Positions 58,302-64,000 of a DNA stretch of 64,000 nucleotides are shown here, piece after piece. Source of the stretch: Myxococcota bacterium (GTDB taxonomy: Bacteria; Myxococcota_A; UBA9160; SMWR01); contig JBCCEW010000001.1 of NCBI GenBank assembly GCA_039030075.1, positions 1 through 64,000 of the forward strand. The letters are read 5' to 3'. Position 1 is the stretch's first letter; each line of letters opens with the position of its first letter. A model generated the notes under the pieces. It made no database searches. It saw nothing but the letters and a program-made list of their open reading frames with translations, and had not been told where the DNA came from. Position numbers and translations under genes: made by a program.

Positions 58302-59624
58302 TTGATCGAGCGCTACTCCCGCCCGGCGATGGCGCAGATCTTCTCCGAGGAGGGGAAGTATGCGCGGTGGCTCGAGGTGGAGATCGCCGTCTGTGAGGTG
58401 CACGCCGAGCGCGGGCTGATTCCCGCCGAGGCCCTCGAGACGATCCGTACCCGTGCCGCCGTGGACCCGGCGCGCGTGAACGAGATCGAAGCCGAGGTGC
58501 GCCACGACGTGATCGCGTTCCTGACGAACGTGGCGGAGAACGTCGGGCCCGATTCCCGCTTCGTGCACTACGGGATGACGTCGAGCGACGTGCTCGATAC
58601 GGCGTTGGCGCTGCAGATTCGCGATGCGGGGGCGCTCCTCGTCGAGGGCGTCGAGGCGTTGCGCCAGGTGTTGGTGAGGCGTGCGCAGGAGTTCCAACGC
58701 ACGCCCTGCATCGGGCGCACCCACGGCGTGCACGCCGAGCCGACCACCTTCGGCCTGAAGCTGCTGGTGTACGCCGAGGAGATCCGGCGCCAGCGCGTGC
58801 GCCTCGAGCGCGCCCTCGCCGAAGCCGCGGTCGGGAAGATCTCGGGCGCCGTCGGCACTTTCGCCCACCTGCCGCCCGAGGTCGAAGAGGCCGTGTGCGC
58901 GCGCCTCGGGATCGGCTTCGAGCCTGCGGCCACCCAGGTCGTGCAGCGCGACCGCCACGCCGCCTTCATTGGCGCCCTCGCGCTCGTCGCGTCGAGCTGC
59001 GAGAAGATCGCCGTCGAGTTGCGTCACCTGGCGCGCACCGAGGTGCGCGAGGTGCAGGAAGAGTTCGGGAAGGGCCAGAAGGGCTCCTCGGCGATGCCTC
59101 ACAAGCGCAACCCGTGGCGGCTCGAGAACGTGACGGGCCTGGCGCGCGTCGTCCGTGGCTACGCCGGCGCGGCGCTCGAGAACCAGGCGCTGTGGCACGA
59201 GCGGGACATCAGCAACTCGTCGGTCGAGCGGATGATCTTCCCCGACGCCTGCGTCACGGTCGACTTCATGTTGCATCGGCTCACCGGTCTGGTGGACACG
59301 CTGGTCGTGTTCCCCGACCGGATGCGCGAGAACCTCGAGATGACCCGCGGCCTGGCCTTCAGCGGCACCTTGCTGCTCGAGCTCGCCGCGAAGGACCTGA
59401 CCCGCGAAGACGCCTACGCCCTGGTCCAGAAGCACGCGATGGATACCTGGGACCACGGCGGCGAATACCGCGAGCGGATCCTCGGCGACCCGAAGATCAC
59501 GAGCGTCCTGTCGAAGGAAGAGATCGATCGCGCCTTCAGTCTCGACGAGGCGTTGCGACACGTCGACGCGATCTTCGAACGCACCCTGGCCCTGGCCGAA
59601 GACAACCCGGAGACCTCCGCGTGA
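58302..59624 (+). CDS. purB: Adenylosuccinate lyase
   Basis: The product is 440 aa from TTG 58302. Fumarase-superfamily motifs are clear: HYGMTSSDVLDTALALQI, GRTHGVHAEPTTFGLK and the signature SSAMPHKRNP. It acts twice in purine synthesis, releasing fumarate from SAICAR and from adenylosuccinate. The product of purC in this window (61317-62282) is its substrate. It overlaps purS by 4 nt. Confidence 0.96.
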   Translation: MIERYSRPAMAQIFSEEGKYARWLEVEIAVCEVHAERGLIPAEALETIRTRAAVDPARVNEIEAEVRHDVIAFLTNVAENVGPDSRFVHYGMTSSDVLDTALALQIRDAGALLVEGVEALRQVLVRRAQEFQRTPCIGRTHGVHAEPTTFGLKLLVYAEEIRRQRVRLERALAEAAVGKISGAVGTFAHLPPEVEEAVCARLGIGFEPAATQVVQRDRHAAFIGALALVASSCEKIAVELRHLARTEVREVQEEFGKGQKGSSAMPHKRNPWRLENVTGLARVVRGYAGAALENQALWHERDISNSSVERMIFPDACVTVDFMLHRLTGLVDTLVVFPDRMRENLEMTRGLAFSGTLLLELAAKDLTREDAYALVQKHAMDTWDHGGEYRERILGDPKITSVLSKEEIDRAFSLDEALRHVDAIFERTLALAEDNPETSA

Positions 59625-59866
59625 AAGCCACGATCCACGTGACCCTCAAGCCCGACGTGCTGGACCCGCAGGGGAAGGCCATCCGCAACGCGAGTGCTCA
59701 GCTCGGCTACGACGCGATCACGGGCGTGCGCCAGGGGAAGCTCTTCGAGATCGAGCTCGACGCGTCGGGGGCCGACGAGGCGCGGAGGCTGCTCGACGAG
59801 CTGGCCGACAAGCTCCTGGCCAACCCGGTGATCGAAGACTACGAGATCATTCGGCTCGAAGACTGA
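59621..59866 (+). CDS. purS: Phosphoribosylformylglycinamidine synthase, PurS subunit
   Basis: The product is 81 aa from GTG 59621 (GTGA overlap with purB). It has the PurS pattern HVTLKPDVLDPQGKAIRNA, LGYDAITGVRQGKLFEIEL and CEKLLANPVIEDYEI-like (here DKLLANPVIEDYEI). PurS bridges PurL and PurQ in the fourth purine step. Neither purQ nor purL follows, so they are elsewhere; an ABA4-like gene comes 8 nt later instead. Confidence 0.94.
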   Translation: MKATIHVTLKPDVLDPQGKAIRNASAQLGYDAITGVRQGKLFEIELDASGADEARRLLDELADKLLANPVIEDYEIIRLED

Positions 59867-59874
59867 CGACCCCG

Positions 59875-60315
59875 ATGGAGTCGGCCGATCTCGTCTTTGC
59901 CCTCTTGAACCTGTCGGTGCTCCCCTGGTGGGGCATCTGGCTGGTAGCCCCGCGCTCGGCCCTGGCGCGTCTGTTCGCCGGGCACGCGGCCGTCTTCATC
60001 GGTCTCGGTGTCGTGTACACGTCGCTGCTCGCGGCCGCCCTGGTCACCGAACCGCTCCAGGGCTTCGGCTTCGAGAGCGTGCGCGCGACCCTGGGAAGCC
60101 CGCTGGGGTTCTTGACGGGCTGGACTCACTTCCTGGCGCTCGATCTGTTCTGCGGGGCGTGGATCGTCCGTGAGTCGAACCGGCTGAGCCTCGAGCCGCG
60201 ACTGTTCCTCTTCTTCGCCATGATGCTCGCGCCGATCGGGCTCGCGGGCTTCCTGCTACGTCGCGCGCTCTATTTGCGCAGTCTCGGTCAACTGGGCGAG
60301 GTCGATCTCGCCTGA
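59875..60315 (+). CDS. ABA4-like membrane protein
   Basis: The product is 146 aa from ATG 59875, 8 nt after purS. It has about four hydrophobic helices. LNLSVLPWWGIWLVAPRS near the start and GWTHFLALDLFCGAWI in the middle match the ABA4-like (DUF4281) family, named for a plant protein needed for neoxanthin formation. The bacterial role is not known. It ends the purB operon. Confidence 0.8.
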   Translation: MESADLVFALLNLSVLPWWGIWLVAPRSALARLFAGHAAVFIGLGVVYTSLLAAALVTEPLQGFGFESVRATLGSPLGFLTGWTHFLALDLFCGAWIVRESNRLSLEPRLFLFFAMMLAPIGLAGFLLRRALYLRSLGQLGEVDLA

Positions 60316-60624
60316 CACCGTAGGCGGTTCCCGGTGAAAGCCGGAGTCGTCGGTGTAGGAAGCGCGTACCGCCGCGCGCGGCGCAAGCCGAAGTGCAACC
60401 CGGTCGCGTTTGGTCGCGTGTCGCGCTCGCGAGTCGTTTCGCGAAACGCCCGATGTCGCGCGTCTCCGGCGCTCTACCGATGGTTTCGCAATTCGCGCGC
60501 GGCGTACGCGGAACTACCGAGCGAATCAAGCTCTGCGCGTTCGTGTCGATAGGGCTCTCGGCAACATGGTTTCCGCGTGGCCATCCGCGATGCGGAGTGG
60601 AAACGCGTGCGAAGGAGTTCTTCG
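60316..60624. other. Intergenic region with a 14-bp palindrome
   Basis: This 309-nt gap has no gene. CGTTTCGCGAAACG at 60435-60448 is a perfect palindrome ~180 bp before the PEP-CTERM gene and may be an operator. No convincing -35/-10 pair is seen. GAAGGAG at ~60611 is the ribosome-binding site of the next gene. Confidence 0.45.
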
Positions 60625-61320
60625 ATGATCCGAATCGCAACCGTCCGAGGTGTCTGCCTGGCCGCGATGACGTTCCTCTGGATCGGCGCCTCGGCGCAGG
60701 CCGCTCCGATCCTGCTGCAGAACGGGGCGGCCACGACCTCTCTGACGGGTCTCGACGTCGGTCAGGCGAGCGACGGCACGACGACTGGCGCCGGCGGTTG
60801 GTCCTCCGGCGGTCCGGGGACGGCCGTCTGGGAGACGGCGACGGACGTCGGCATGGGCGCGTTCAACGTCACGCTGAACCAGGCCTTCGGCTTCGGTCAC
60901 ATGATCGGCCGCTTCCGGATCTCGGTGACTACGGACGATCGCTCCATGTTCGCGGACGGCCTGGCGAACGGCGGTGATGTCACGGCCAACTGGATCGTGC
61001 TCTCCCCGACCAGCGTGACGGTACCGGCGGGCATGACCTTCTCCGTGCTGGGCGACGACACGATCATCACCGGCAACCCCGCGAACACGGGCGACTACGT
61101 GGTCGGGTACAACCTCGGCATCACGGGCGTGACGGGCATCCGGATCGAGCTGGTGCAGCACCCGGCGCTGCCGCTCGGTGGCCCGGGCTACGCCGCGAAC
61201 GGCAACTTCGTGCTGACCGAGCTGAGCATGGACGCGGTCGTCGCGCCCGAGCCCGGCACGGCCATGCTGGTCGCGCTCGGTCTCGTCGCGCTGGGCGTCG
61301 GACGGCGCCGACGCCGCTAG
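60625..61320 (+). CDS. PEP-CTERM sorting-domain protein
   Basis: The product is 231 aa from ATG 60625, with GAAGGAG upstream. The signal peptide ends ASAQAAPIL. The body is Gly/Thr-rich (TTTGAGGWSSGGPGTAVWET), typical of a secreted beta protein. The C-terminus is a PEP-CTERM: VVAPEPGTAMLVALGLVAL, then RRRRR, for exosortase processing. No exosortase gene is in the window. The function is unknown; such proteins often relate to exopolysaccharide or biofilm. The TAG stop overlaps the purC stop (CTAG). Confidence 0.88.
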   Translation: MIRIATVRGVCLAAMTFLWIGASAQAAPILLQNGAATTSLTGLDVGQASDGTTTGAGGWSSGGPGTAVWETATDVGMGAFNVTLNQAFGFGHMIGRFRISVTTDDRSMFADGLANGGDVTANWIVLSPTSVTVPAGMTFSVLGDDTIITGNPANTGDYVVGYNLGITGVTGIRIELVQHPALPLGGPGYAANGNFVLTELSMDAVVAPEPGTAMLVALGLVALGVGRRRRR

Positions 61321-62282
61321 GCGAGTCCCAGGTTCCGCCGGATGCGGATCTCGGGTGCCTCGGTGTCCGGCTCGAAATCGCTGCCGGTGATCTGCTCGAA
61401 GGCTTCGATGTAGCGGCGTGACGCTTCGCAGCGCACGTCGACCGGCAGCTCCGGCGGCGTGCCGTCCCCGCGATAGCCCCGCTCACCGAGCCAGCGCCGC
61501 ACGTACTCCTTGTCGAGCGCGTCGGGCGCCCGTCCATCGGAGAGCGCTCGCTCGTAGCGGTCGCGATACCAGTAGCGGGAAGAGTCGGGCGTGTGGATCT
61601 CGTCGACGACGACCAGGCTGCCGTCGTCCTGCTGGGCGATCTCGTACTTCGTATCCACGAGGATGAGCCCGCGGCTCTCGGCCCACCGCTGTCCCTCGGC
61701 GAAGAGCGCGTGCGAGAGCTTTGCGGCGGCGTCGTAGGTCGCCTCGGTCAGCGTGCCGCTGGCGATGATCTCCGCGCGTGAGGTCAGCTCGTCGTGTCCG
61801 CCCTTCGGCGCCTTGGTGGTGGGCGTGAGCAGGGGCTCGGGCAGCTTCTCGTGGGCGCCCATGCCTTCGGGCAGCCGATGGCCGCAGTACTCGCGCTCGC
61901 CCCTTGCATAGGCGGTCCAGATCGAGGTGTTCGTCGACCCGGTGAGGTAACCGCGCATCACGAACTCCACCGGGAGCGGCTTGAGCTCGCGAACGACGGA
62001 GACGGCCGGGTCGGGAACCGAGAGCAGATGGTTCTCGGCCAGATCACGGGTCTTCTCGAACCAGAACGCGGCGAGCTGGTTCAGGACCTGTCCCTTGAAG
62101 GGGAGGGTGCCCACGACCACGTCGAAGCAGCTCACCCGGTCTGTGACGACGATCGTGCGTCGGTCTGCGGCGACGTAACTGTCGCGGACCTTCCCCTCGA
62201 CGCGGTGCCCGAGGCCCTCGAAGCGGGTCTCGGCCAGGGTCTGATCGCACTGGTCACGCAGGAGTCGGGGGTCGGTTCCCAT
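61317..62282 (-). CDS. purC: Phosphoribosylaminoimidazole-succinocarboxamide (SAICAR) synthase
   Basis: The product is 321 aa from ATG 62282. It has GKVRDSYVAADRRTIVVTDRVS (in part), LPVEFVMRGYLTGSTNTSIW and LILVDTKYEIAQ, and HTPDSSRYWYRDRYE, all SAICAR-synthase motifs. The length is that of the longer, fungal-like group. It joins CAIR and aspartate with ATP. PurB acts on its product. It faces the PEP-CTERM gene and shares stop bases (CTAG). Confidence 0.95.
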   Translation of the reverse strand: MGTDPRLLRDQCDQTLAETRFEGLGHRVEGKVRDSYVAADRRTIVVTDRVSCFDVVVGTLPFKGQVLNQLAAFWFEKTRDLAENHLLSVPDPAVSVVRELKPLPVEFVMRGYLTGSTNTSIWTAYARGEREYCGHRLPEGMGAHEKLPEPLLTPTTKAPKGGHDELTSRAEIIASGTLTEATYDAAAKLSHALFAEGQRWAESRGLILVDTKYEIAQQDDGSLVVVDEIHTPDSSRYWYRDRYERALSDGRAPDALDKEYVRRWLGERGYRGDGTPPELPVDVRCEASRRYIEAFEQITGSDFEPDTEAPEIRIRRNLGLA

Positions 62283-62460
62283 GCGTTCTCTCGTGGGTCC
62301 GCTCGCGAGGGCGATGCGGGTGGGGGGCGGCGGGGCCTCGGCGGACTGCGAACCGGCGGCTCGTGCCTGGCGAGGAGAGGCCCGGTGGCGCCTGGGGGGA
62401 GGCCAGCATGCTACAAAGCTCCGTCGTTCCGGTCCAGAAATCGGGGGGAGGAGCGCACGG

Positions 62461-64000
62461 ATGGGGGCCGGACGCACCATCGCGACGGGACTCGCCATCG
62501 TCCTGCAAACGCTGTTCGCGTGGCTGCTCTTCAGCGGCCTCGAGGCCCCTCTGCTTTGGCACGACGAAGCCGACACGGCGATGTTCGGTCGCCGCATCCT
62601 CGACTACGGCTACCCGAAGGTGCACGGGCCGGTGAACACCACCTACGGCGTGCAGCATCCGCTCGAGGTGGGCAGCGTCGCCGGGCTCGATGCCTACGTG
62701 GGCTCGCCCTGGGGCCAGTACTACTTCGCCGCACCCGCGGTGGCGTGGTCCGACGGAGCCGACGGCTTCGCCGCGCGGACCTGGCGCATGCGGGTGCCCT
62801 TCGTGCTCGCTGGCTGGTGCGGCGTGTTGTTGCTCGGCGTCGTCGGGGCCGCGGGCTGGCGTCGGCTCGGAGCCTCGGTCCCGCTGTTCTGGTGCGGTTA
62901 CGGCGTCGCGCTGATGGCGAACGTCTCCCTCCAGCTCCATCTGCGCGAGGTTCGCTACTACCCGCTCGTCGTCCTGGCCCTGGGTCTGGTCGCCGCCCTC
63001 GAGCTGCGTCGGCACGCATCGCCTTCCCAGGGGGCCCCGCGACCCGCGACGCTCGTGTTGGCGGGCGTTCTGTGGCTCCTCTTCAACCTGTTCTATCCCG
63101 CCTACGCGGCCGTCACGCTGGCGGCCGGAGCCATCTACGCGCTGCGCGCGCTTCCCGAACCGGGGTGGGTCGCCCGCCTGCGCCGCTTCGGCGCGGAAGC
63201 CGGCCCCTACCTGGTCGCCGGACTCGCGGTCCTGCCGATGGCGCTCTTCTACCAGATCCCCCAGCAGAGCCAGGCCTTTCTCACCGCCTTCCGCGGCGAA
63301 GGCCACGCCTGGTGGCCTCGCTTTCTCGACGGGGGGGCCTACCTGCTCCGCTACGAATGGTGGGCGGTTGCGATCGTCGGCGTGGGATGGGCGGCCTGGG
63401 GGCACCTCCGACGTGGTGGGCCGGACGCGGCCACGCGACCCGTGCTGGCCGGCTGCGGCTCCGTTCTGCTCGTGGTCGCGGTGTGGTGGGCCCTGGTCGC
63501 GCGCACCCCGTTCTTCTACGAGCGCTACTACGTGGCGCTCTCGCCGCTCCTGGCCTGCGTCGGCGTGCTCGCGGCGGGGCTCTTGTGGCAGCAGCGCTCG
63601 GCAGCCTCGGCCCGTGTGGCCGGCGGCGTCCTCGCCGTGCTCTGCCTCTTCTCACTCCACGCCCGCACGCCCGACCTGGCGGGCCGTTGGAGCGGGATGG
63701 GCGAGCGCTACCGCGGGCCGCTCGATGTCGCCGTGCGGTTCGTTGCCGACCTGCCTCCGCAAGAACGGCCGCTCGTGGTCTCGACGAACTACGAGGACCA
63801 CAGCTTCATGTTCTACCTGGGCGCGAAGGCGGTATTGGGCTTCTACGCGCCGGATCGTGTCGGTGACCGCGCCGTGCTGCCCGACGTGATCATTCCCCGG
63901 CCCTGGGCGAAGAACCAGAAAGCGCTGATCGACCAGGCCCGCCGGGCGTCCTTCGAGGCCCACGAGCTGCCGGTCGCCAACCTCAAGGCGAACAACGTTC
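62461..64000 (+). CDS. Membrane glycosyltransferase, GT39/ArnT-like (partial)
   Basis: The first 513 residues are inside the window, from ATG 62461 with GGGGGGAGGA upstream; no stop is reached. Many hydrophobic helices are seen. Helix 1 (TIATGLAIVLQTLFAWLLFSG, cut) is followed by an extracytoplasmic loop with the D-E pair LLWHDEADTAMFGRR. This is the PMT/ArnT catalytic-loop layout. Such enzymes move a sugar from a polyprenyl-phosphate carrier to protein or lipid A. The GT2 gene near the start of the window could make the lipid-linked donor, an inference. It diverges from purC with a ~178-nt gap. Confidence 0.82.
   Translation, partial: MGAGRTIATGLAIVLQTLFAWLLFSGLEAPLLWHDEADTAMFGRRILDYGYPKVHGPVNTTYGVQHPLEVGSVAGLDAYVGSPWGQYYFAAPAVAWSDGADGFAARTWRMRVPFVLAGWCGVLLLGVVGAAGWRRLGASVPLFWCGYGVALMANVSLQLHLREVRYYPLVVLALGLVAALELRRHASPSQGAPRPATLVLAGVLWLLFNLFYPAYAAVTLAAGAIYALRALPEPGWVARLRRFGAEAGPYLVAGLAVLPMALFYQIPQQSQAFLTAFRGEGHAWWPRFLDGGAYLLRYEWWAVAIVGVGWAAWGHLRRGGPDAATRPVLAGCGSVLLVVAVWWALVARTPFFYERYYVALSPLLACVGVLAAGLLWQQRSAASARVAGGVLAVLCLFSLHARTPDLAGRWSGMGERYRGPLDVAVRFVADLPPQERPLVVSTNYEDHSFMFYLGAKAVLGFYAPDRVGDRAVLPDVIIPRPWAKNQKALIDQARRASFEAHELPVANLKANNV

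Overview
The window is a GC-rich bacterial chromosome segment with long open frames on both strands, many GTG and TTG starts, and tightly packed, often overlapping genes. It starts in the 3' end of a ribosomal RNA operon and stops inside a membrane glycosyltransferase gene. The cell is a Gram-negative bacterium: it has lpxC, lipoprotein signals, a multiheme cytochrome and an NtrY/NtrX two-component pair. The translation-factor order (rimP-nusA-infB-ylxP-rbfA-truB-rpsO-pnp), two PEP-CTERM proteins, a C25-type peptidase, a eukaryotic-like Ser/Thr kinase and giant TPR proteins suggest a myxobacterial or former deltaproteobacterial lineage. That placement is an inference; the 16S gene is not present.

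Positions 1-650 hold the 23S 3' end, 5S rRNA and a terminator. 0.67-9.9 kb is mixed accessory content: a GT2 glycosyltransferase, a DUF1214 protein coupled to a GPH-family transporter, an unknown acidic protein, a large TPR/beta-propeller lipoprotein, an AraC-type regulator, a SnoaL-like protein and a divergent TrpF homologue. 9.9-18 kb carries a 2105-residue secreted C25 (gingipain-family) peptidase and a PQQ-dehydrogenase-like lipoprotein fused to cytochrome c. 18.2-19.2 kb has a stand-alone rplX-rpmG pair and a ferredoxin.

On the minus strand, 19.2-26.0 kb reads as one operon: a lid-less Hsp70 with a long acidic tail, its J-domain partner, a two-thioredoxin plus octaheme cytochrome lipoprotein, a family-4 uracil-DNA glycosylase and aroE. 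26.1-30.3 kb is the yebC-ruvC-ruvA-ruvB repair block, interrupted by an opposite-strand PEP-CTERM gene broken by one in-frame amber codon and by a 148-bp inverted-repeat element. 30.3-41.6 kb has a membrane TPR-Ser/Thr kinase fusion, lpxC behind two tandem palindromes, a PilZ protein and a 2393-residue TPR protein.

41.8-47.2 kb is ntrY-ntrX-pyrK-pyrD with overlapping stops and starts. 47.2-56.7 kb is the transcription/translation operon. It opens with a promoter followed by a strong intrinsic terminator before rimP (a likely attenuator), and it has structured leaders before rpsO and pnp. 56.8-64 kb has dut, cdsA, purB and purS, an ABA4-like membrane protein, an intact PEP-CTERM protein, purC on the opposite strand, and a partial GT39-like glycosyltransferase.

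No CRISPR array, prophage, insertion sequence with a transposase, or tRNA gene was found. The most unusual items are the redox/chaperone operon, the amber-split PEP-CTERM gene, the rimP attenuator, the C25 protein with a possible C-terminal sorting signal, and the ruvC gene with no conventional start codon.
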